Shown piece by piece: positions 7,533 through 15,455 of a stretch of DNA of 19,918 bases; position 1 is the stretch's first letter; each line of letters starts with the position of its first letter. The notes below the pieces were generated by a model. It saw nothing but the letters and a program-made list of their open reading frames with translations, had not been told where the DNA came from and did not search any database. The position numbers and the translations under genes were made by a program. The DNA comes from Chloroflexota bacterium (GTDB lineage Bacteria > Chloroflexota > Dehalococcoidia > Lucifugimonadales > JACPCL1). The stretch covers positions 1 to 19,918 of the forward strand of contig JACQUI010000252.1 of the NCBI GenBank assembly GCA_016210395.1, written 5' to 3'.

Positions 7533-8342
7533 ATGCTTACAGGAGTGATCGGCTATGGAGTTCTCGGCAGCGCCACGGCGCAGGTCCTGAGCCGCTTGGG
7601 GCACAAGGTCGCAGTCAGAGACACCAATCCCAGCCGGATGCAAGCAGCGTTCTCAGAGGGCCACCAGAACCTTGACGATGCGGGCCGGGTAGTCGCCCTG
7701 TTCATCTGTGTTCCCGAGGGCAACCTCTTTGATGCAGTGTCCGACCTTCCCTCTAGCCCGCTGACTGTCATCCGGTCCACTGTGACGCCAGGGACGACGG
7801 AGCGCCTCTCCGAAGCATTTGGCCGCACGTTCATCTACATGCCGGAGTTCCTGAGGGAGGCGACAAGCCTTTGGGACGCGCTGAACCCATCATTCATCCT
7901 GATTGGCTGCAAGAACGATGAGGAGGGGCAGGCAGTCGCCCGGCTCTTCTCGCCGTTGCTTGCGCCGATCATCCTCGTGCCTCGTTCCACAGCAGAGATG
8001 GTCAAACTCACACTCAACGCATACTTGCACACCCTTGTTTCCTTCTGGAACGAGATGCACATGATTTGCGAGGAAGCAGGTATCGCGTCTCATGTGGTGG
8101 GCAAGATATGCGCCCAGGACCCCAGAGTCTCCCCGTACGGAGCCACCATGCATGGGAAACCAGTGGGCGGGCGGTGCTTGCCCAAAGACCTGGCTCAACT
8201 GATCGCCTTCGCCGAGGAGGTGGGTCATACACCGGGCTTGCTGTACGCTCTCCAAGAGGCCAATCGCCAGGTGGAGAAAGCGAAGATTGCGCGCAACGGC
8301 GTTGGGGCTGCTATCATGGTGGCCCCATCTGGAGGCTCTTGA
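7533..8342 (+). CDS. Short UDP-glucose/GDP-mannose dehydrogenase-family protein
   Basis: A 269-aa protein against about 400-450 for usual nucleotide-sugar dehydrogenases, which make UDP-glucuronate or similar acids by a two-step NAD-dependent oxidation. Visible: Rossmann 'GVIGYGVLGSA' (4-14), 'RSTVTPGTT' (81-89), 'MPEFLREA' (103-110), 'EMVKLTLNAYL' (155-165) and 'GGRCLPKD' (212-219). Against the S. pyogenes enzyme the catalytic set is retained: Thr83, Glu109, Lys158, Asn162, Cys215 and Asp219. The C-terminal UDP-binding domain is absent, and the N-terminal 'PIYEPGL' insert is missing too. The stop at 8342 is 43 nt from the next gene, so no lost domain follows. ATG at 7533 is chosen with GGGGG 5 nt upstream; the frame is open back to 7482. 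It may supply an acidic sugar for the glycosyltransferases. Confidence 0.85.
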   Translation: MLTGVIGYGVLGSATAQVLSRLGHKVAVRDTNPSRMQAAFSEGHQNLDDAGRVVALFICVPEGNLFDAVSDLPSSPLTVIRSTVTPGTTERLSEAFGRTFIYMPEFLREATSLWDALNPSFILIGCKNDEEGQAVARLFSPLLAPIILVPRSTAEMVKLTLNAYLHTLVSFWNEMHMICEEAGIASHVVGKICAQDPRVSPYGATMHGKPVGGRCLPKDLAQLIAFAEEVGHTPGLLYALQEANRQVEKAKIARNGVGAAIMVAPSGGS

Positions 8343-8385
8343 GAAGGCGGCCACAGCATCCGTCGGGTGGTGGTTGAGGTGAGGT

Positions 8386-9663
8386 ATGAGCGGTCCTGTT
8401 GTCGGCTATGTCATCCGGATGTTCCCGCAGGCGTCGGAGACGTTCATCGCCAACGAAATCCTGCAGCTCGAGCGGATGGGCGCCCGTGTGCACGTCTACT
8501 CCTGCCGGAGACCCCGGGCTTCGGCGCCTCATGCCAGCGTGCAGCTCATCAAAGCGCCGGTCACGTACCTCTGGGCGGAGACAAACCGCAGATCCTGGAG
8601 CATGCTTGGCGACGGCCTCGCTCTCCGGCGCATGGAACCGGAGCGCTACCACCGGACGGCCCACTACGCGCGGACCAGCCTCTTTCAGGCGTTCAACCCC
8701 ATGGCCAAACGCCTGTCCCTGGAGACCCTTTGCCTGCCCTACCTGATACCGGCGCTCCGTCTGGCGCGCCGCATCGAGGAAACCCCGGTAGACCACCTTC
8801 ATGCCCATTTTGCCCACGGAGCCACCTTGGTGGCGATGCTGGCGAGCATGCTTACGGGGGTGCCATTCAGTTTCACCGCCCATGCCCGGGACATCTTTAG
8901 CAAGGAGGTAGACTTCCGGTTGCTGCGCGAAAAGGTGGGACGGGCCCGGTTTGTGGTCACGGTGAGCCGCTACAACCGGGACTTTCTTTGCCGGCAGCTT
9001 GGCTTGCTGGCCGAGGAGCGGGTGCGGGTCCTGTACAACGGGGTGGACCTGGAAAAGTTCTCCCCTAAGGCCGGCGTGAGGCGGGAACGCCTGGTCCTGG
9101 CTGTAGGACGGCTGGTGGAGAAGAAGGGCTTTTCGGACCTGGTCAAGGCCAGCCGGATACTTCGGGACCAGGGCCTGCAGTTTCAATGTGAGATCGTTGG
9201 GGACGGCGAGCTACGGCAACGCCTGGAGCGGGAGATCAGGGACCAGGGCCTCACCGGAACGGTGCGGTTGACGGGGCCACGGTCCCAAGAGGAGTTGGTG
9301 TCGTACTACAGGCGGGCGTCTGTGCTGGTACAGCCGTCCATTGTGGCGAAGGACGGGAACCGGGACGCGCTGCCGACAGTCCTGCTGGAGGGCATGGCGT
9401 GTGGCGTCCCGGCGATCGCAACTAGGCTCACCGGGATTCCAGAGATCGTAGACGATGGCGAGAATGGCTTTCTGGTGGAGCCTGGCGACGCTGCCGCCCT
9501 CGCCGGCGCGATACGGCGCGTGCTGGAGAGCAAGGGGCTTCAGGAGCGTTTCAGCCTGGCTGCCACGGCCAAAGCGCAGAGGCGTTTCAGCCTGGAGAAC
9601 AACGTCAGCGATCTGTACCGGTTGTTTGGCCAGAGCGTAGAGGAGAGGAAGGTGGCGGCGTGA
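8386..9663 (+). CDS. GT4-family glycosyltransferase (WcaL/AmsK-like)
   Basis: A 425-aa retaining GT-B enzyme. 'GYVIRMFPQASETFIANEI' (7-25) is the opening of exopolysaccharide GT4 enzymes of the WcaL/AmsK type. 'HLHAHFAHGA' (137-146) and 'FTAHARDIF' (163-171) form the N-domain acceptor region. 'LYNGVDLEKFSP' (216-227) and 'AVGRLVEKKGF' (239-249) start the C-domain, and 'LPTVLLEGMACGVPAIAT' (329-346) carries the donor-binding helix. In the E-x7-E pair the first position is Asp327 ('RDALP' instead of the usual 'REGLP'), the second Glu335. GAGGTGAGG sits just before the ATG. It ends in a 4-nt overlap (GTGA) with the next glycosyltransferase, so the two are translationally coupled and probably act on the same glycan. 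Confidence 0.92.
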   Translation: MSGPVVGYVIRMFPQASETFIANEILQLERMGARVHVYSCRRPRASAPHASVQLIKAPVTYLWAETNRRSWSMLGDGLALRRMEPERYHRTAHYARTSLFQAFNPMAKRLSLETLCLPYLIPALRLARRIEETPVDHLHAHFAHGATLVAMLASMLTGVPFSFTAHARDIFSKEVDFRLLREKVGRARFVVTVSRYNRDFLCRQLGLLAEERVRVLYNGVDLEKFSPKAGVRRERLVLAVGRLVEKKGFSDLVKASRILRDQGLQFQCEIVGDGELRQRLEREIRDQGLTGTVRLTGPRSQEELVSYYRRASVLVQPSIVAKDGNRDALPTVLLEGMACGVPAIATRLTGIPEIVDDGENGFLVEPGDAAALAGAIRRVLESKGLQERFSLAATAKAQRRFSLENNVSDLYRLFGQSVEERKVAA

Positions 9664-10925
9664 GGATCGCCTATTGGTGCGCGGATTTCGGGATTCCCTT
9701 GCCCGGTACAGCCGGGGGCTCCATCCACATACAGGAGACGATGTTCGCGTTGCGCCGTCTCGGCCATGCCGTTCGCATCTTTTCTCCGGCGTGCCGATTG
9801 GAGGGTCTCAACGGCCCGTGGGGCGGCATCCAGCCTTTGCCCTTGGAAGGACCGGTCAGGGATGCGATTGAGGCTATGCGAGACGAGGGCGCTCTGCCGG
9901 ACCACCTGATCAGCGAGTGGCGCGCCCTTCTCTACGCTGAGTATGCTCAGAGAGTGCTGGCTCCCCTGCTCACGGCTTTCCAGCCGGACGTTCTCTACGA
10001 GCGGTACTCGTTGTTTTCATACGCGGGAATGGAAGTCGCGCGCCGTCTCGGTATCCCGCACCTGTTGGAGGTGAATGCGCCCCTGGTGCAAGAGCAAGCG
10101 AGATACCGCAAGCTGGTGCTGCGCCACACCGCCGAAGAGATGGAGAAGAAGGTCTTCCTGGGCGCAGCCGCTCTGCTGGTGGTCTCAAAGGCCCTGGCGG
10201 ACTACGCCATGACGCTTGGAGTGGAGGAGGAACGGGTACACGTGCATCCAAATGGCGTTGACCCAGACCTCTTCCGTCCGGACGTCTCCGGCGGTGAGGC
10301 ACGGGCGCAGCACCACCTGGAAGGGAAACGGGTGGTTGGGTTCGTGGGGAGCCAGAGGCCGTGGCATGACATGGAGTGTTTGCTGCGGGCAGTCGGGCTG
10401 CTGGCGGAAGGCGGCCTGGGGGTGCAACTGCTCGTGGTTGGGCGAGGGCCTTGGGAGGAGAGCGTGCGGCAGGGGGCTGCCCAAGATGTCACCTTTGCCG
10501 GCGCCGTGGAGCATCGCCAGGTGCCGCAACTGATGGCCGCAATGGACGTTGTTGTCGTCCCATATCCCGCCGAAGAGGACGTGTACTACTCGCCCCTGAA
10601 GCTGTTTGAGGCGATGGCGATGGGTAAGCTGGTCGTCGGGGCGCGGGTAGGACAAGTAGCTGAGGTCCTTGCCCACGGGCAGAACGGCCTGCTGTACGAG
10701 CCTGGCAACCACCTCGATCTGGCAGAGAAGCTACGGGAAGTCATGCAGAGGCCGGATCTGGCGGCGGGTCTGGGAGCATCGGCGCGACGGGACATCGTCG
10801 CCAACTATACCTGGGAGCAGAATGCACGGCGGATCATCGGTGTCGCTGAGTCGCTCCTGAGGACGGGGACCGGCGAAGGACATGAGATACCTTCCGGGAT
10901 GACAAGCCGCGAGGCGTCGCTATGA
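9660..10925 (+). CDS. GT4-family glycosyltransferase
   Basis: A 421-aa GT-B enzyme. The N-terminus MRIAYWCADFGIPLPGTAGG continues as 'SIHIQETMFALRRLGH', the glycine-rich loop and first helix of GT4. 'LLEVNAPL' (135-142), 'VHPNGVDPDLFRP' (195-207), 'VGFVGSQRPWHDME' (226-239) and 'YYSPLKLFEAMAMGKLVV' (309-326) are in the expected order; the last holds the donor-binding glutamate (Glu317). The start is a GTG at 9660 overlapping the previous TGA, with GAGGAAGG about 8 nt upstream. Its own TGA overlaps the ATG of the ABC exporter by 4 nt (ATGA). Such coupling on both sides puts it firmly in the same operon. Sugar specificity is not predictable. The tail after residue 400 is a short polar extension. 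Confidence 0.92.
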   Translation: MRIAYWCADFGIPLPGTAGGSIHIQETMFALRRLGHAVRIFSPACRLEGLNGPWGGIQPLPLEGPVRDAIEAMRDEGALPDHLISEWRALLYAEYAQRVLAPLLTAFQPDVLYERYSLFSYAGMEVARRLGIPHLLEVNAPLVQEQARYRKLVLRHTAEEMEKKVFLGAAALLVVSKALADYAMTLGVEEERVHVHPNGVDPDLFRPDVSGGEARAQHHLEGKRVVGFVGSQRPWHDMECLLRAVGLLAEGGLGVQLLVVGRGPWEESVRQGAAQDVTFAGAVEHRQVPQLMAAMDVVVVPYPAEEDVYYSPLKLFEAMAMGKLVVGARVGQVAEVLAHGQNGLLYEPGNHLDLAEKLREVMQRPDLAAGLGASARRDIVANYTWEQNARRIIGVAESLLRTGTGEGHEIPSGMTSREASL

Positions 10926-12715
10926 ACAGGGAAGTGCAACAAGGGAGTCTGCTCACGATATGGAAGGTGGTCCGCAAGCTGGACCGCTTCGTCCTGCCCC
11001 ACTGGAGACCGATCATTCTGGCGCTGCTGCTGATGATGGCGCGATCGGGGGTGGACCTGCTCAGGCCGTGGCCGTTGAAATTTGCCTTCGACGCCATACT
11101 CGGGAAAGGCCCGTTTCAGGCGGTGGACATGGTCTTGCTGGCAAGCATCTCAGGGCTGTTTGTGGCAGTCGCCTTGTTCCACGGCGGGATGGGGTACCTG
11201 CAAGCCGTCCTGCTGAACAAGGCGGGACGGATCATCGTCTACAATCTGCGGTCCGCACTCCTGGACCATATCCAGAGGCTGTCGTTGCGGTTCCACCTCA
11301 ACAAAGCAAGCGGCGATCTGTTGACGCGCTTCACCACGGACACCAAGGCGTTCAGAGAGGTGTTTACGGACTCATTGGCAGAGGTCGTGAGCAGCGTGGC
11401 CTTCCTGATTGGAATGAGCGCCGTCCTGCTGTGGCTGGACTGGAAGCTCGCGATGGTGGTCATAGGAACATCGCCGGTGCTCTACCTGTTCCTTGTGCGG
11501 TATACCTCGCAGATCAAGGAGTTCTCGCGGCTGGAGCGGAAGCGGGAAGGCGCGCTGGCGTCGGTGGTCCACGAGGCACTAGCCACGGTGCGCCTGACGC
11601 GCGTCCTGAGCCAGGAGGAACGCGTCAAGAACAGGTTCCAGGAGGAGAGCGCAGCAAGCCTTGAGAGCGGGCTGGCCGCAGCGGTGCGGGAGGAGCGGTT
11701 TGCATGGGTTGTGGACATCCTGGGCTCCGTTGTGACGGCCGTTGTCCTGGGGCTTGGGGTGATGCGCGTTGTGTCGGGGGAGATCACGCCGGGCGAGCTG
11801 ATTGTATTCGTCAGCTATGTGCGGGACTTCTACAAACCGATGCGGACTGCAATCAAGCACACGAACAAGATCACGAGGGCGGCTGCACAGGTAGAGCGCG
11901 TGGTGGAGGTCCTGGACATCAGGGAAGAGGTAACCGACCTTCCAGGGGCTCGGCGGGCCCACAAGGTCGGCGCGCACATTGAGTTCAGGGGCGTCGGCTT
12001 TGAGTACGAGGCGGGGCAGCCGGTCTTGAAGGGGGTCAGCATTGCCCTTCCGTCCCGGCAGGTGACGGCGATTGTTGGTCCGACCGGAACAGGGAAGACG
12101 ACGCTCGTTTCTCTGATCCCGCGCCTGTACGATCCAACGGAAGGCGCGGTCCTCATAGACGGGCAGGATATCCGTAGCTTCACCCTGCGGTCATTGCGCC
12201 GGCAGATAAGCATGGTGCTGCAGGAATCGGTCCTGCTGCGGGCCAGCATCGCTGAGAACATCGCCTACGGGCGATCCTCTGCGACGTTTGAGGAGGTGCA
12301 GCAAGCCGCGCAAGCAGCCAATGCCCATGACTTCATCATGGCCCTCCCCCAGGGGTACGACACAGAGGTAGGAGAACGGGGAGAGACCCTCTCGGGCGGG
12401 CAGCGGCAGCTCATCGCCATTGCCCGGGCAATGCTCCAGAATACGCCAATCGTCATCCTGGACGAGCCGTTGACGGGTGTAGACGCTGCCTTGGCGGTGG
12501 CGGTACTGGAAGCCCTGGAGCGGCTTATGGAGGACAAAACGGGGATCATCATCACCCACGACCTTTCGCTGGTGCAGCGGGCGGACAGCGTTGTAGTGCT
12601 GGAAAGCGGGAGTGTTGTGCAGCACGCGACTCCAAAGGAGTTGCTGGACGTTGACGGAGCATACCGGCGGATGTTTCAGGCGAAGTACAGGGACGTGCTT
12701 CAGCTTCGGGAGTAA
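10922..12715 (+). CDS. ABC exporter, fused permease-ATPase (MsbA/lipid- or glycoconjugate-type)
   Basis: A 597-aa half-transporter with an N-terminal membrane domain (about 30-340; hydrophobic segments near 31-40, 70-88, 155-190 and 263-300) followed by a nucleotide-binding domain. Walker A 'GPTGTGKTT' (386-394), Q-loop Gln434 in 'SMVLQESVLLRASIAENIAY', signature 'LSGGQ' (490-494), Walker B 'VILDEP' with Glu515, and the H-loop His546 in 'IITHD' are all intact, so it should hydrolyse ATP. It would act as a homodimer in the cytoplasmic membrane. Permease-ATPase fusions of this order are exporters. Placed between glycosyltransferases and sugar-kinase-like proteins, it probably moves a lipid-linked glycan or glycosylated metabolite outward; the substrate is inference. 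ATG overlaps the preceding TGA by 4 nt. Confidence 0.93.
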   Translation: MNREVQQGSLLTIWKVVRKLDRFVLPHWRPIILALLLMMARSGVDLLRPWPLKFAFDAILGKGPFQAVDMVLLASISGLFVAVALFHGGMGYLQAVLLNKAGRIIVYNLRSALLDHIQRLSLRFHLNKASGDLLTRFTTDTKAFREVFTDSLAEVVSSVAFLIGMSAVLLWLDWKLAMVVIGTSPVLYLFLVRYTSQIKEFSRLERKREGALASVVHEALATVRLTRVLSQEERVKNRFQEESAASLESGLAAAVREERFAWVVDILGSVVTAVVLGLGVMRVVSGEITPGELIVFVSYVRDFYKPMRTAIKHTNKITRAAAQVERVVEVLDIREEVTDLPGARRAHKVGAHIEFRGVGFEYEAGQPVLKGVSIALPSRQVTAIVGPTGTGKTTLVSLIPRLYDPTEGAVLIDGQDIRSFTLRSLRRQISMVLQESVLLRASIAENIAYGRSSATFEEVQQAAQAANAHDFIMALPQGYDTEVGERGETLSGGQRQLIAIARAMLQNTPIVILDEPLTGVDAALAVAVLEALERLMEDKTGIIITHDLSLVQRADSVVVLESGSVVQHATPKELLDVDGAYRRMFQAKYRDVLQLRE

Positions 12716-12727
12716 GGGAGTCACACC

Positions 12728-14104
12728 ATGGCCCACCTGCCTTATGATCCGGCCCTTCCAGACCTGGGCCACATCCTGCCGCACGGTGGCGTGCCTTCCC
12801 TTGTCGTCAAAGCGGTCCAGGGGATGACAAGCATACCCTTCACGGCTGAAGCGGGGGAAGTGCGCTATGTGCGGTACTGGCCGGCGAGAGAGTGCATCGT
12901 GCTGTGGTCATTCCCCACGCCGTACGGGGCGCCGCTGCTGGTGTCCGGCAGGCTGTTCGGCAATGAAGGAGCAGGCTTGGCTCCCACCAGGTCCACTCTT
13001 CAAAGGCTTGCGGAAGAGTGCAAGACAGTCATGCCGGGAGTTGCCAGTCCGTACCGGTATCTCTATGCACAGCAGCTCCTTCTTCAGCTCTTTCCCCTGG
13101 ACGCTGGGCTCCCCGGGCTGCGTTTCGCGGCTTCCGGGAGCTGGATGCGGGAGCTCTTTGCGGAGCGTCTTGGGACCGGCGTCGCAGAGACGTGCACCGC
13201 CGAGGTCATCCCTTCCTCATACAAGCCCTGGCGCCGCTGTGTGTTCCGGTTTGAAGCGCAGTCTGGTGAAGGGCACGCCCGGTACTTCGGGAAGGTGTTC
13301 CGCGATAGCCGCGGCCAGGCGCTGTTCGACAACCTCCGGGCGATCAACGGCCACCTGGCCTCCGTGGACGGGGCGTGGAACATCGTGACGCCGGTCCTGT
13401 ACGCCGGCGGGGCAAACCTGCTGGTCTTTGAGGAAGCGCAGGGCGGAGTAGAAGTAGACAGCGAGTTCCTTGGCCAGGCTCTGGATGACCCCTTGATGAT
13501 GGAAAAGCTGAGAGGGGTTGTCGCCAGGAGCGTTGAAGGGCTTGCCTGCTTTCAGAGGGTCCCTGTGAAGGGGTTGCGGTATCTTGACCCGACGTCCGTG
13601 CTCAATCAGATCGCACGGCGCACAAAAGGGCTTGACCGCGTGGCCCCTAGGGTGGCGGAGGCCGCAAAGAGATGCCTGCGCGCTCTGGAGGCCGAGGCAG
13701 GCGAACTGAAGCCTGAGTCGCCGGCGTTGACCCACGGAGCGTTCCGCCATGACCAATTCTTTGTCTCTGGCAGCGCGCTCTTTGTTGCGGACCTGGACAC
13801 GCTGTGCCTATCGGGCGCTAGTGCGGATGCCGGGAATTTCCTTGCCCACCTTGATGTCACCGCGCTGAGACACCCGGAGCTGAGGCCGGTGGTGCAGGAG
13901 ATGGAAGGCGTGTTCATACGCGCGTTGGACAGCAACCTTTACGCAGACCCACGGTGGCTGGACTGGCGCCGGGCGGCGTCTGATGTCAAATACAGCTTGC
14001 GGCCTTTCCTGTCCCTGTCGCCGAGATGGCCGGAGCTCACGGCGGGACTCCTTGACGCTGCCAGGAGTCACGTAGCGGCTTTAGGCCTGCGAAAGGTGGC
14101 ATGA
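12728..14104 (+). CDS. APH-fold kinase paralogue 1, predicted catalytically dead
   Basis: A 458-aa member of the tandem kinase family. It has the two Y-x-P-x-x-x-C type modules: 'RYWPARECIVLW' (49-60) and 'SYKPWRRCVFRF' (164-175), the latter followed by 'FGKVF' (187-191) with the beta3 lysine Lys189. The family linker 'LFPLDAGLPGL' (121-131) lies between. The catalytic loop, H-G-D-x-x-x-x-N/Q in active members, reads H336-G-A-F-R-H-D-Q343: the catalytic aspartate is alanine. The second motif keeps D355-L-D357, but the usual GDPxxDxGNF has become 'SGASADAGNF'. It is therefore probably a pseudokinase, perhaps a binding or scaffold subunit. GGGAG about 8 nt before the ATG serves as SD; the gene starts 12 nt after the exporter stop and ends 1 nt before paralogue 2. 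It is the most divergent of the long paralogues. Confidence 0.85.
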   Translation: MAHLPYDPALPDLGHILPHGGVPSLVVKAVQGMTSIPFTAEAGEVRYVRYWPARECIVLWSFPTPYGAPLLVSGRLFGNEGAGLAPTRSTLQRLAEECKTVMPGVASPYRYLYAQQLLLQLFPLDAGLPGLRFAASGSWMRELFAERLGTGVAETCTAEVIPSSYKPWRRCVFRFEAQSGEGHARYFGKVFRDSRGQALFDNLRAINGHLASVDGAWNIVTPVLYAGGANLLVFEEAQGGVEVDSEFLGQALDDPLMMEKLRGVVARSVEGLACFQRVPVKGLRYLDPTSVLNQIARRTKGLDRVAPRVAEAAKRCLRALEAEAGELKPESPALTHGAFRHDQFFVSGSALFVADLDTLCLSGASADAGNFLAHLDVTALRHPELRPVVQEMEGVFIRALDSNLYADPRWLDWRRAASDVKYSLRPFLSLSPRWPELTAGLLDAARSHVAALGLRKVA

Positions 14105-14105
14105 C

Positions 14106-15455
14106 ATGCTGAATCAAGACCCGAACGTCCCGCTTCGCGAGTTGGCGTGGTCTGCGGGGGAGATGCACGATTTCCTGAGCCGGCACGCGCTGCCTGCCCT
14201 CAACGGTTGGGGGAACATCGCTGATGTGGAGATAGAGGACATGGCCTACATACCGGGGCGGGAGTGCATCGTGCGCTGCTCCCTCATGCCGGCCGGAGCG
14301 CCGGAGGACCCCGGCAGGGGGCCGGACAGGTGGATCGTCGTGACCTTTGCCAGCAAGAGCCGCATGGCCGAGATTACGGCGTACTATGACGGCCTGCGCC
14401 GGTCGCAGGAGCATCGGGACGGTGAAATCTTGCTTTTGCCGGAGCAACAGTGCCTCATAGAGACCTTTCCCATGGACTGGAGGCTTCCGTCCCTGGCGCA
14501 AGCAGTGGACCCCGATCTCATGGCACCGCTCGTAGCCCCCTTCTTCAGCGACGATAGCGCCTTGCCCGGCGAGCTGGACGTGAAGCCGCTGCGCTACCGG
14601 GCCCACAGGCGCTGCGCGCTCCGGTACACGCTGGGAGGCGAGGCCGCCGGAGTGGTGGGCAAGGTCTACGAGCGAGACCGCCGGGCCCAGCGCGTCTGGG
14701 ACACGATGACTCAGGCATACCCGCAAGCGCAAGGGTGCGGGATCGTGATACCCAGGCCCCTCTCGCTGGTAGACGGGTGGGACATGGTAATCATGGGTTG
14801 GGTCCCGGGCAAGTCCATGAACGGGATGCTCAACGCCGCTTCGACGGAGGCCCAGGCGAAGCGTGCCGTGAAGCTGGCGGCGGGCGCGCTGGCAGCTTTC
14901 CACAGCCTCTGTGTTGAGAGCAGGGACGTGAGAGGTTTTGGGACCGAGATACAGCAGGTGTGCCACTGGCGGGACCGGATTGACCTGATCGCGCCGGAGT
15001 TGACCGGGTTTACAGACAATCTCCTGCTGCGGATTGAGTCGCTGACAAGGGCATGTAGCCGCGCGCGAGTGACGTTCATTCATGGCGATTTCAAGCCGAG
15101 CCAGTTGCTGGTAGAGGGCGGCAAGGTCGCAGTGGTGGACTTTGACCGGGCCTGCCTGGGGGACCCTGCTCTGGACGTGGGGAACTTTATGGCTCACCTC
15201 CACAAGAAGGCCATCTATCGGGGCCATGACTACTTCCGCCGGCTTGCGGCCTGTCTCCTGGAGGAGTACGAGCAGGCTTCGCCGGCCTCGACGGACGCGC
15301 TGGCCCACAGGGCCCGCCTGTACCAGAGCATCGCTCTGCTCAGAATGGGGGTGCGCACGCTGAGGCAACACCCTCACGTCTACGAAGAGAAGGGGCAGGA
15401 ATCGCCCACGGGGCTGTTCCTGCAGGAGGCGGCGAGATGCCTGGAAGAGCTATAG
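14106..15455 (+). CDS. APH-fold kinase paralogue 2 (duplicated N-lobe)
   Basis: A 449-aa member. The N-terminus 'LRELAWSAGEMHDFLSRHAL' is shared with paralogues 3 and 4. First module 'AYIPGRECIVRC' (47-58) then 'VVTF' (78-81); linker 'TFPMDWRLPSL' (120-130); second module 'RYRAHRRCALRY' (163-174) then 'VVGKVY' (183-188) with Lys186. Hinge-like 'MVIMGWVPGKSM' (227-238). Catalytic loop 'HGDFKPSQ' (326-333), with Asp328 present and Gln333 where typical APH enzymes have Asn. Metal-binding 'VDFDRACLGDP' (344-354). It should be an active small-molecule kinase; the substrate is unknown, though aminoglycosides are not indicated by context. AAAGGTGG lies about 6 nt before ATG. Its 3' end carries the AGGAGG and ATG of paralogue 3. 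Confidence 0.87.
   Translation: MLNQDPNVPLRELAWSAGEMHDFLSRHALPALNGWGNIADVEIEDMAYIPGRECIVRCSLMPAGAPEDPGRGPDRWIVVTFASKSRMAEITAYYDGLRRSQEHRDGEILLLPEQQCLIETFPMDWRLPSLAQAVDPDLMAPLVAPFFSDDSALPGELDVKPLRYRAHRRCALRYTLGGEAAGVVGKVYERDRRAQRVWDTMTQAYPQAQGCGIVIPRPLSLVDGWDMVIMGWVPGKSMNGMLNAASTEAQAKRAVKLAAGALAAFHSLCVESRDVRGFGTEIQQVCHWRDRIDLIAPELTGFTDNLLLRIESLTRACSRARVTFIHGDFKPSQLLVEGGKVAVVDFDRACLGDPALDVGNFMAHLHKKAIYRGHDYFRRLAACLLEEYEQASPASTDALAHRARLYQSIALLRMGVRTLRQHPHVYEEKGQESPTGLFLQEAARCLEEL
15424..15455 (+). promoter_or_regulatory. Embedded RBS and 19-nt gene overlap, kinases 2/3
   Basis: AGGAGG at 15424-15429, 7 nt, ATG at 15437, and the upstream stop at 15453-15455. The SD is encoded by the upstream protein's C-terminal '.LQEAARCLEEL' segment, so translation of kinase 3 is likely coupled to kinase 2. 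Confidence 0.8.

Noticed and set aside
14037..15377. 446-codon open frame on the minus strand opposite kinase 2
   Set aside because: It has no SD and no domain, and is rich in Pro, Arg, His and Gln as expected for the antisense of GC-rich codons; the plus-strand gene has clear kinase motifs.
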